Assembly (NCBI RefSeq): GCF_002327105.1
Contig: NZ_CP023406.1
Location: 2,046,001 to 2,110,000, forward strand
Source of the DNA: Luteimonas chenhongjianii
GTDB lineage: Bacteria > Pseudomonadota > Gammaproteobacteria > Xanthomonadales > Xanthomonadaceae
DNA: 64,000 bases
Direction of reading: 5' to 3'
How positions within the stretch are numbered: the stretch's first letter is position 1; each line of letters opens with the position of its first letter. Below the pieces are notes generated by a model. That model ran no database searches, was not told the DNA's origin, and saw only the letters and a list, made by a program, of their open reading frames with translations. The translations under genes were made by a program, and so were the position numbers. Shown here in pieces: positions 56,949 to 64,000 of this stretch.

Positions 56949-58925
56949 TCAGCGCAGGCGCAGCGCGTCGACGTCGAGAATCAGCGCCAGCCGCCCGTCA
57001 CCGATCAGCGTGGCGCCGGCATAACCGGGCAGTCCGCGCAGCGCCCTGGGCAGCGGCTTGATCACCACCTCCTCGCGCCCACGCACTTCGTCGACGACCA
57101 GGCCGAAGCGGCTGTCGCCGCGTTGCAGGACGACGATCGTCAGCAGCGCCGCGTCCTCCACGGGCCGGCCCAGCCAGTGGCGCAGGTCCAGCAGCGAGAG
57201 CGTGTGCGAGCGGCGGTCGAGCGCGGCGCGCCCGTCGAACCAGTTCACCGTGCGCGACGGCGCGTGCAACACTTCCTGCACGCGCGCCAGCGGCAGCGCG
57301 TAGGCGTCGCCCGCGGCATGCACCAGCAGCGTCGGCAGGATCGCCAGGGTCAGCGGCACGCGCAGCGAAAAGCGGCTGCCGCGACCGAGTTCGGAGGTCA
57401 CCTGGATCTGTCCGCCGAGTTCGCGGATGCGCGATTGCACCACGTCCATGCCGACGCCGCGGCCGGAAATGTCGCTGACTTCGTCGCGGGTGGAAAAACC
57501 GGCCATGAAGATCAGGTTGAGGCACTCCTCGGCGCTGAGCCGGGCGGCCGATTCGGCGTCGATCAGCCCCTTGTCGCGCGCCTTGGAGCGCAGACGCTCG
57601 GGATCGATTCCGGCGCCGTCGTCCTGGATCTCGATGCCGACATAGTCGCCCTGCTGCTGCGCGCTCAGGCGAACGCGCCCGAGTCGCGGCTTGCCGGTGG
57701 CTTCGCGCAACGCCGGCATCTCGATGCCGTGGTCGATGGCGTTGCGCACCAGATGGATCAGCGGATCGGCCAGTGCCTCGACGAGGTTGCGGTCGAGTTC
57801 GGTTTCGGCGCCGACGAGCTCCAGCTCCACCTCCTTGTCGAGCGCGCGGGCGACGTCGCGGGCGAGCTTGGGAAAGCGCGAGAACACCTTGCCGACAGGC
57901 TGCATGCGCGTACGCATGACCGCCCCCTGCAGGCGGGCGGTGGCGTTGTCGAGCGTGGTCACCGCGCGGTCGAGATCCTCGTCGCGCAGGCGCGCGCGCA
58001 GGGTCTTGAGCCGGTTGCGTGCCAGCACCAGCTCGCCGACCAGATCGACGATCACGTCCAGGCGCCTGGTGTCCACACGCACGGTCTGCTCGCGCTCGGC
58101 GGCAGGCGATGCGGCCCCGGTCGCGCCCGCCGCCGACGCGGGCGAAGCGCGTCGCGGCGGTGGCGCGGCCACGGCAGCTGCGGCGGCAGGGGCAGCAGGC
58201 GCGCCGGCGGGCCGCGTCGCTCCCGGAGGCGCGCCGCCATGCAGCTGGTCGAGCAGCGCTTCGAACTCGTCATCGCCGATCGTCCCGGCAGGCGCCGTTG
58301 GACGCCCTGGCCCGGTGCCCGACGTCGTGGCGCCTGGGGCGGCGTTGCCGTGAAGCTGGTCGAGCAGCGCCTCGAATTCGTCGTCGCCGATCGGTTCCGC
58401 GGCGCCGGCGGGGGGCGCCTGCAGTCCCGGCGCACTGGCGCCGTGCAACTGGTCGAGCAGCGCCTCGAACTCGTCGTCGGAGATCATCGCGGCCCCGGGC
58501 GCGGCGACTCCCGGGGCAGGCGGCGCAGCGCGCGTTGGCTTGGCCACCGGTGCGTCGTAGGGCGCAAAGCCGGCGATCAGCGCATCCGGCGCGCTCGGCA
58601 CCGTGTCCTCATGTTCGATGGCATCGACCATCGCCTGCAGCCAGTCGAGCGACTGCTGCGCGGCGTCGAAATGACGCGGCAGCAGCGCGGCCTGGCCGGC
58701 GCGCACCATGCCCAGGGTTTCCTCCGCGGCATGGCACAGCTGCACCAGCGGCGCCGCGCCGAGGAAGCCGGCGCCGCCCTTGAGCGTGTGGAACGCCCTG
58801 AACACCGCATTGAGGCGCTCGCGATCGTCGGGCGTCTGCTCCAGGCCTACCAGCTGGCCGCCGAGATCGTCCAGCAGTTCGCGTGCCTCGAGCACGAAGT
58901 CGGCGACGATGTCGGGGGCCTGCAC
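56949..58925 (-). CDS. cheA: Chemotaxis histidine kinase CheA, second copy (triplicated motif, no P2)
   Basis: 658 residues. P1 phospho-His46 is in FRAFHTLKGGAGF. Instead of a folded P2 there is a long Ala/Pro/Gly linker (about 110-280) carrying three copies of I(S/G)DDEFEALLDQLHG at residues 148-162, 179-193 and 216-230. P3-P5 follow with HLVRNAIDHGIEMP, DDGAGID, GRGVGMDVVQ and the terminal CheW-like domain. It is the flagellar kinase by context (cheY-cheZ upstream, motCD-parCP downstream). The repeated motif may be the binding site for ParP or CheY; that is inference. Confidence 0.95.
   Translation of the reverse strand: MQAPDIVADFVLEARELLDDLGGQLVGLEQTPDDRERLNAVFRAFHTLKGGAGFLGAAPLVQLCHAAEETLGMVRAGQAALLPRHFDAAQQSLDWLQAMVDAIEHEDTVPSAPDALIAGFAPYDAPVAKPTRAAPPAPGVAAPGAAMISDDEFEALLDQLHGASAPGLQAPPAGAAEPIGDDEFEALLDQLHGNAAPGATTSGTGPGRPTAPAGTIGDDEFEALLDQLHGGAPPGATRPAGAPAAPAAAAAVAAPPPRRASPASAAGATGAASPAAEREQTVRVDTRRLDVIVDLVGELVLARNRLKTLRARLRDEDLDRAVTTLDNATARLQGAVMRTRMQPVGKVFSRFPKLARDVARALDKEVELELVGAETELDRNLVEALADPLIHLVRNAIDHGIEMPALREATGKPRLGRVRLSAQQQGDYVGIEIQDDGAGIDPERLRSKARDKGLIDAESAARLSAEECLNLIFMAGFSTRDEVSDISGRGVGMDVVQSRIRELGGQIQVTSELGRGSRFSLRVPLTLAILPTLLVHAAGDAYALPLARVQEVLHAPSRTVNWFDGRAALDRRSHTLSLLDLRHWLGRPVEDAALLTIVVLQRGDSRFGLVVDEVRGREEVVIKPLPRALRGLPGYAGATLIGDGRLALILDVDALRLR
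58236..58484 (-). repeat. Three copies of a 15-residue motif in CheA
   Basis: Coding repeats at 58440-58484, 58347-58391 and 58236-58280, each encoding I-S/G-DDEFEALLDQLHG. They are separated by 16 and 22 variable linker residues; motif DNA differs at synonymous sites, so the protein motif is under selection. Confidence 0.92.
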
Positions 58926-58928
58926 GGC

Positions 58929-59534
58929 TCAGAGTCCCAGGTTCGACAGCAGGTCGTCGGCATCGCTCTGGCCGACGGTGTTGCGGTCCAGGCCGGAAAC
59001 GGCCGGGCCGTTGCCACGCGCGTCGTCGTCGCGGGGCGGCAGGCCCAGTGCACCGAATCCCTCGTGCACGCCGCGCACGATGCCGGCCACGCGACGGATG
59101 ATCTGGCCGCCGAGATCCTGGTGGCTCTGCGCCAGCGCCATCTCTCGCAGGTTCTCGCGCAGCGATTCGATCGTGCCGGTCTGGGTGTCGTCGAGCGGGC
59201 CTTCCTTGAGTCGGGCTACCAGGGCGCGGCTGTCGTCGATGAGATCGAGCGTGCGATGGGTCGCCTGCTCGGTCATCTCGACCACGTGGTCGAGACGCGC
59301 GCAGGCGTCGTCGAGCCCAGGGCCGGCTTCGCCGGGCGCGGCCGGCAGGGTGTCGAGGGCCTGCGACAGCTCGCGCGCCAGCCGGCCCAGGCCGGTGACC
59401 AGCGTGCGTGCGCGGGCGTTCGCCAGCGCATTGACGTGTTCGCGCCAGCCGGCTTCGTCGTCACGCTCGAGCGCCTCGAGCGCGTCGTGCAGCAGACTTG
59501 CGAGGCGGGCGCGCTCGATGTCGGTGGTGCTCAT
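58929..59534 (-). CDS. cheZ: Protein phosphatase CheZ
   Basis: 201 residues, largely helical. The active-site helix reads [18 protein letters not shown], matching the CheZ AQ-x-x-QDLTGQ pattern, and the C-terminal [12 protein letters not shown] is the CheY-binding peptide. CheZ dephosphorylates CheY-P. It overlaps the cheY stop by 4 bases and precedes cheA by 3 bases. The one visible change is Ser where E. coli has Asp in AQDFQDL. Confidence 0.93.
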   Translation of the reverse strand: MSTTDIERARLASLLHDALEALERDDEAGWREHVNALANARARTLVTGLGRLARELSQALDTLPAAPGEAGPGLDDACARLDHVVEMTEQATHRTLDLIDDSRALVARLKEGPLDDTQTGTIESLRENLREMALAQSHQDLGGQIIRRVAGIVRGVHEGFGALGLPPRDDDARGNGPAVSGLDRNTVGQSDADDLLSNLGL

Positions 59535-59923
59535 GCAGCGGTGCCCAGGCGCTCGAAGATCTTGCCGAGCTTCTCTTCCAGCGTCTGCGCGGTGAACGGC
59601 TTGATGATGTAGCCGTTCACGCCGGTCTGCGCCGCTTCGATGATCTGCTCGCGCTTGGCCTCGGCGGTCACCATCAGCACCGGCAGGGTGCGGAACCTGG
59701 CGTCGGCGCGGATCTCGCGCAGCAGTTCGATGCCGGTCATGCCGGGCATGTTCCAGTCGGTGATCACCAGCTCCACCGCGTCCTGACGCAGCACGGCCAT
59801 CGCACTGTTGCCGTCCTCCGCCTCGACGGTGTTGTTGAAGCCCAGATCGGACAGCAGGTTCTTGACGATCCGGCGCATCGTCGAGAAATCGTCGACGACC
59901 AGGATGCGGATGTTCTTGTTCAA
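59531..59923 (-). CDS. cheY: Flagellar chemotaxis response regulator CheY
   Basis: 130 residues and close to E. coli Che[23 protein letters not shown], phospho-Asp56 in [24 protein letters not shown] and [10 protein letters not shown]. It binds FliM when phosphorylated and is reset by CheZ. The start is most likely a TTG at 59923, with GGAG 7 bases upstream; no ATG or GTG fits the family N-terminus. It follows fliA by 25 bases. Confidence 0.95.
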   Translation of the reverse strand: MNKNIRILVVDDFSTMRRIVKNLLSDLGFNNTVEAEDGNSAMAVLRQDAVELVITDWNMPGMTGIELLREIRADARFRTLPVLMVTAEAKREQIIEAAQTGVNGYIIKPFTAQTLEEKLGKIFERLGTAA

Positions 59924-59948
59924 AACGGACTCCAGTGTGAGCGTGACA

Positions 59949-60713
59949 TCAGTCGTCGGCACCGTATCCGGTGTCGGCGAGTTGGAAGGCGGTGAGACGG
60001 CCACGCAGCCGCAGCATCGCCTGGCCATGGATCTGGCAGACGCGCGACTCGCTGACGCCGAGGACGGCGCCGATCTCTTTCAGGTTGAGTTCCTGCTCGT
60101 AGTACAGCGACAGCACCAGCTGCTCGCGTTCGGGCAGGTGTCCGATCGCGGTCATCAGCTCGCGGCCGAACTCGTCGCGCACCAGATTCTCCTGGGGCGT
60201 GGGACCGCCGCCGCGATTCGCGGGCTCGACCTCGCCGTGGTCCTCGATGTGCGAGTCCAGGCTCAGGACCTGGCCGCGGGCCGCATCCTCGAGCAGGCGC
60301 TGGTAGTCGTCGAGCGGCATTTCGAGCTTGGCCGCGACCTCCTGCGCACTCGCCGGTCGGCCGGTGCTCTGCTCGATCTGGCGGATCGCCGAAGCGGCTT
60401 CGCGGGCCCGCCGGTGTACCGAACGCGGTACCCAGTCGCCGCGGCGGATCTCGTCGATCATCGAGCCGCGGATGCGGATCGAGGCATAGGTCTCGAAGGA
60501 CGCGCCCTGTTCGGCGTCGTAGCTGCGCGAGGCTTCCAGCAGGCCGATCATGCCGGCCTGCACGAGGTCGTCGATCTCCACGCTGGAAGGCAGTCGCGCG
60601 GCGAGATGGTGGGCGATGCGGCGCACCAGTTCGGCGTGCTGGACAAGCGGATCGACCTCTGCGGCTACGCTGCGTTGCACCGCCTGGTAGTGCTGGCGCG
60701 CGGCAAGGCTCAT
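59949..60713 (-). CDS. fliA: RNA polymerase sigma-28 factor FliA
   Basis: 254 residues with sigma regions 2 ([44 protein letters not shown]), 3 ([19 protein letters not shown]) and 4 ([42 protein letters not shown]). It directs late flagellar and chemotaxis genes; several promoters with its consensus are found in the same window. The start at 60713 overlaps the flhG stop (ATGA). Confidence 0.96.
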   Translation of the reverse strand: MSLAARQHYQAVQRSVAAEVDPLVQHAELVRRIAHHLAARLPSSVEIDDLVQAGMIGLLEASRSYDAEQGASFETYASIRIRGSMIDEIRRGDWVPRSVHRRAREAASAIRQIEQSTGRPASAQEVAAKLEMPLDDYQRLLEDAARGQVLSLDSHIEDHGEVEPANRGGGPTPQENLVRDEFGRELMTAIGHLPEREQLVLSLYYEQELNLKEIGAVLGVSESRVCQIHGQAMLRLRGRLTAFQLADTGYGADD

Positions 60714-61543
60714 GCGACAGCCCCCTGGCGCAGCATGCGCTCGACGAAGAACTCGACATGGCCGCGCGGCGCGGTGGGTGCCTGCCAGCGCGAGATGCGC
60801 TGGGCGATCTCCGCCAGTGCCCGCGCCGACGGACTGCCCGGGTAAGCGGCGACCACGGCCTGCTGGCGCTGCACGGCCATGCGCAGCCAGTCGCACTGCG
60901 GAACCGCGCCGAGATAGTTCAGCGACACGTCGCCGATGAAGCGCTCGCAGACGCGCGACAGCTTGTCATGCAGGTTGCGGCCCTCCTGCGGACTGCGGAC
61001 CATGTTGGCGACGACCTGCACGCGATCCACGCCGCGCTCGCGCGCCAGCACCTTGATCAGTGCATACGCATCGGTGATCGAGGCGGGCTCGTCGCAGACG
61101 ACGACCAGGGCGTCCTGCGCGGCCTGGCAGAAGGTGAGCACCGAATCGGTGATGCCGGCGGCGGTATCGACCACCAAAAGGTCGAGATCGCGCTGCAGGT
61201 CGTTGAAGACATTGACCAGGCCGGCGTGTTCGGCCGGGCGCAGCTCGGCCATGTGGCGTCGGCCGGACGCGGCCGGTACGACCAGCACCCCGTTCGGGCC
61301 TTCAAGGATGATCTCGTCGAGTTCGCAGCGACCCGCGACCAGGTCGGCCAGCGTGTGCTTTGGCGAAAGCCCGAGCAGCACGTCGACGTTGGCCAGGCCC
61401 AGATCGGCGTCCAGCAGCAGGGTGCGCTGGCCCATGCCCGACAGCGCCACGGCCAGATTCGCCGACACGTTGGTCTTGCCCACGCCGCCCTTGCCGCCGG
61501 TGACGGCGAGGGTGCGGACGGGCTTGAAGGGCGGGGACGACAT
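60710..61543 (-). CDS. flhG: Flagellar number regulator FlhG (FleN)
   Basis: 277 residues of the MinD/ParA ATPase family: LAVTGGKGGVGKTNVSANLAVAL, LLLDADLGLANVDVLLGL, and VVDTAAGITDSVLTF. FlhG limits flagellar number and restrains FlhF, and in Pseudomonas FleN also restrains FleQ. ATG 61543 is preferred (10 bases after the flhF stop); ATG 61567 inside flhF is the alternative. It overlaps fliA by 4 bases. Confidence 0.94.
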   Translation of the reverse strand: MSSPPFKPVRTLAVTGGKGGVGKTNVSANLAVALSGMGQRTLLLDADLGLANVDVLLGLSPKHTLADLVAGRCELDEIILEGPNGVLVVPAASGRRHMAELRPAEHAGLVNVFNDLQRDLDLLVVDTAAGITDSVLTFCQAAQDALVVVCDEPASITDAYALIKVLARERGVDRVQVVANMVRSPQEGRNLHDKLSRVCERFIGDVSLNYLGAVPQCDWLRMAVQRQQAVVAAYPGSPSARALAEIAQRISRWQAPTAPRGHVEFFVERMLRQGAVA

Positions 61544-61553
61544 CGGCAGCAGC

Positions 61554-63092
61554 TCAGGCGACGGCATGGGTGTGTTCCGGGGCAATCGGCTTATCGGCAT
61601 CTCGGCGCAGATCTTCAAGGCGGAGGACCAGATGGGCCGCGTTGGCCCGGTGCAGGTCGTCGGGAATGCGCTGGCCGTCGGTCACCCAGGTCAGCGGCAA
61701 CTGGTGATCGACGGCAACCGACAGGGCACTGCCGAGGCGACCGGTCTCGTCGAGCTTGGTGAGCACCACGCCCTGCGGGCGCACGCTGTCGAAGCGGCGC
61801 ACCACCTCGTCGAGGTCGGCGAAATGCGTATTGGCGGGCAGCACCAGCAGGGTGCGCACGTTGCGCGCGGCGCGCAGCCAGTTGAGCTGGCCGGCCAGGG
61901 TGCGGTCGCGCTGGCTCAGGCCCGCGGTGTCGACCAGCACCAGCCGGTAGTCCTGCAGTTTCTGCAGCAGCGTGACCAGCCCGGTCTCGCTGTCGGCCTC
62001 GTGCACGGCGATGCCGAGCTGGCGGCCGTAGCTGTGCAGCTGCTCGCGGCCGCCGATGCGCGAGGTGTCGGTGGTCACCAGGGCGATGTCGCGCGGCTGG
62101 TGCTGGGCGGCGTAGAGCGCCGCGAGCTTGGCGATGGTCGTGGTCTTGCCCGCACCGGTGGGGCCGACCAGGGCGATCACGCCCGCTTCGGTCAGCGGAT
62201 CCACCGGGCAGATCGGCAGGCGCTTGGACAGCAGCGCCAGCATCAGCCCACGTACGCGCGCGGCCGGTGTATCGGCCGGGATCTGCAGGACGGTGTCGCG
62301 GGTGATGCCGGCGTCGAAGCCGTAATCGTCCATCAGTTCCATTGCCTGGGCGCGCGCCGGCGAACCGCGCAGCCGCTCGTCGGTGAGCCGCGCCATTTCG
62401 CGCTCGATCATCATGCGCATCTGCGCCAGCTCATCGCGCATCTGCGCCAGTTCCCCGTCGCTGGACGGTACCGGCAGGGGTGCAACCGCCGTCAGCGCTG
62501 CACGTGCGGGGGCTGGCGACGGAATCCTGTCGTCTTCGTCCGCCGGTGCGTGAACGGGCGGTGGTGGTGGCGTCGGCAGGCGCGGCGCGAGCGCATGTGC
62601 CGGTGTCCCGTCGCGATGGCCGGCGGCCAGCAGCTCGGCGAAGGTCGGGCCGTCGAGGTCGAAGCGGGCCGGCTCTGCAGGTACAGCGAACGCCGCCGGC
62701 ACCGGGGCCGATGCTGCCGGCGGCGGCGCTGGCGGCTGCATCGTCGTTTTCATTTCCGCGGGGGGCGCGGCGCTTGTCTGCGCGGCAGGCGGGGCACCGG
62801 GCGCCGCGAGGTCGCGCAGCCAGCGTTCGGACGGCGCCAGGGCCGGCTCGGCATCGCGTGCGCCGGGGCTGGCCTGTGCGGCCGCAGGCGCTGGCGTAGC
62901 GACCGCCGGCGCCTCTCGCTGCGCCTCCGCGATCGCGCGCACATAGCCTTCGTCGTAGTTGCTGGCCGCGACGATCTCGACGCCTTCGTCGGTACGCCGG
63001 TTGGACAGGATCACGGCATCGGGCCCATGGGCCTGCCGCACCATCTGCAGGGCGCTGCGCATGTCTTCGGCGACGAAACGGCGGATTTTCAT
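61554..63092 (-). CDS. flhF: Flagellar placement GTPase FlhF
   Basis: 512 residues. The N-terminal B domain starts MKIRRFVAEDMRSALQMVR; a long Ala/Pro-rich linker (about 65-215) leads to the SRP-type NG domain with VGPTGAGKTTTIAKLAALYA, DTAGLSQRD and LTKLDETGRLGSAL. FlhF marks the polar site of flagellum assembly with FlhG. The start at 63092 is set by the family N-terminus; a 23-codon extension upstream has no homology to FlhF. The linker proline runs make it a likely EF-P client. Confidence 0.95.
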   Translation of the reverse strand: MKIRRFVAEDMRSALQMVRQAHGPDAVILSNRRTDEGVEIVAASNYDEGYVRAIAEAQREAPAVATPAPAAAQASPGARDAEPALAPSERWLRDLAAPGAPPAAQTSAAPPAEMKTTMQPPAPPPAASAPVPAAFAVPAEPARFDLDGPTFAELLAAGHRDGTPAHALAPRLPTPPPPPVHAPADEDDRIPSPAPARAALTAVAPLPVPSSDGELAQMRDELAQMRMMIEREMARLTDERLRGSPARAQAMELMDDYGFDAGITRDTVLQIPADTPAARVRGLMLALLSKRLPICPVDPLTEAGVIALVGPTGAGKTTTIAKLAALYAAQHQPRDIALVTTDTSRIGGREQLHSYGRQLGIAVHEADSETGLVTLLQKLQDYRLVLVDTAGLSQRDRTLAGQLNWLRAARNVRTLLVLPANTHFADLDEVVRRFDSVRPQGVVLTKLDETGRLGSALSVAVDHQLPLTWVTDGQRIPDDLHRANAAHLVLRLEDLRRDADKPIAPEHTHAVA

Positions 63093-63246
63093 GGGCGTGG
63101 GTTCGGCATGTTGGCGTCGGGATTCGGAACCGCGGCGGCTGTCGCCACCCGCGTTCCGCATGTCTTCGTGCTCGATGTCATCGCTTTGTCTCCGCAGTCG
63201 CTGGATCCGCTTTCACCGATCCCGGTTCCGGTACGCCGCACCCGGC

Positions 63247-64000
63247 TCAATTGATCGTGCCCAGCAATTTCAGGCGCTTGTCTTCAGGGACTTCGTTGTA
63301 GGACAGCACCGAAAGGCCGGGCACGCTGTGGCGGACCAGGCGCGCCAGTGCGGCGCGCACCTGGCCGGGCACCAGCACCACCGCCGGCTCGTTCCTGGCT
63401 TCCTGCTGCCCGGCGCACGTGGCCAGGCTCTGCTGCAGGCGTTCCGCCAGGCCCGGTTCCAGTGCCGCGCCGCCGCCCTGCGCGGAGTCCTGCAAGACGC
63501 GTTCCAGATTCGGCGCCAGCGTGTAGACCGGCAGCTCCTCCGAGGGGCCGGCGATCTCCTGGACGATGAAGCGGCCCAGCGCGGTACGCACCACCGCGGT
63601 GAGCTGGCCCGGATCCTGGGTATGCGCGGCATGTTCGACCAGGGCTTCGGCGATGCGACGCAGCTGGCGCACCGGGATGCGCTCGATCAGCAGGTTCTGC
63701 AGTACGCGCACCACGACCGCCAGCGGCAGGGCCTTGGGCGTGAGGTCCTCGGCGAGCTTGGGCGCGGCGCGGGCGAGGGTGGCCAGCAGTTGCTGCACTT
63801 CCTCGTGGCCCAGCAGTTCCGGCGCCTGCTCGCGCACCAGGTGCGACAGATGGGTCGCGACCACCGTGGCCGGGTCGACCACGGTGTAGCCCGCGGCCTC
63901 GGCATTCGCCCGCTGCACGGGCAGGATCCACAGCGCGTCCAGGCCGAAGGCCGGGTCCTTGCCCGGAATGCCGTCGATGGGGTGCAGGGCGCCGCCCGGA
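63247..64000 (-). CDS. flhA: Flagellar export apparatus protein FlhA, C-terminal part
   Basis: The last 250 codons of FlhA; the gene starts beyond base 64000. Visible is the cytoplasmic FlhA-C export platform with DPATVVATHLSHLVREQAPELLGHEEV, IPVRQLRRIAEALVEHAAHT, and VLSYNEVPEDKRLKLLGTI at the end. FlhA is the ring that docks chaperone-substrate complexes for flagellar secretion. A 154-base gap separates it from flhF; no clear promoter was seen there. Confidence 0.95.
   Translation of the reverse strand, partial: PGGALHPIDGIPGKDPAFGLDALWILPVQRANAEAAGYTVVDPATVVATHLSHLVREQAPELLGHEEVQQLLATLARAAPKLAEDLTPKALPLAVVVRVLQNLLIERIPVRQLRRIAEALVEHAAHTQDPGQLTAVVRTALGRFIVQEIAGPSEELPVYTLAPNLERVLQDSAQGGGAALEPGLAERLQQSLATCAGQQEARNEPAVVLVPGQVRAALARLVRHSVPGLSVLSYNEVPEDKRLKLLGTIN

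Overview
The window reads as a chromosomal segment of a high-GC, flagellated gammaproteobacterium of the family Xanthomonadaceae (Lysobacteraceae), most like Luteimonas or Lysobacter. The basis is gene content and order, recalled from memory and not searched: an efp-epmB-fimX neighbourhood, an mtaD-ubiG-phosphatase run, a DksA carrying a long Lys/Ala/Pro tail, acnA and acnB side by side, and a Pseudomonas/Xanthomonas-type flhA-flhF-flhG-fliA-cheYZA-motCD-parCP block. No rRNA, tRNA, insertion sequence, prophage or CRISPR array was seen. Coding density is high and many neighbours overlap by 1 or 4 bases (ATGA, GTGA, TGATG).

Left part (1-18 kb), housekeeping: a cut fadD; a small lipoprotein; a catalytically degenerate FimX behind epmB, divergent from efp; an MTA/SAH deaminase, ubiG, a HAD phosphatase and a phytoene-synthase-like gene in one coupled run; folE2; an M23 peptidase, dihydroorotase and yidD; dksA; an MFS exporter behind sufE; a photolyase; and an OmpA-type lipoprotein with a clear terminator.

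Middle (18-43 kb): a fatty-acid oxidation operon (tetR/psrA-like, fadN-like, fadA) has a PsrA-type palindrome overlapping its predicted transcription start. A classical ndk-rlmN-pilF-rodZ-yfgM-bamB-der string follows, lacking the ispG-hisS pair usually found between rodZ and yfgM. Molybdenum cofactor genes mobA, moeA and a rhodanese-MoeB fusion come next, then a DUF2272 protein. acnA and acnB flank an AbrB/PIN toxin-antitoxin pair.

Right part (41-64 kb): an almost uninterrupted chemotaxis and motility island on the minus strand. Transcription order is flhA (cut), flhF, flhG, fliA, cheY, cheZ, cheA, motC, motD, parC, parP, a STAS protein, a second cheY, a second cheA, then two MCPs, a YcgR-like PilZ protein, cheW, a small secreted OB-fold protein, and cheR-cheD-cheB. 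The sigma factor FliA is encoded here, and at least five transcription units have a matching FliA (sigma-28) promoter with exact 11-base spacing. The cheA next to cheZ carries three copies of a 15-residue motif in place of a P2 domain. One MCP ends in a CheR-tether-like pentapeptide. The two MCPs share a roughly 760-bp near-identical segment.
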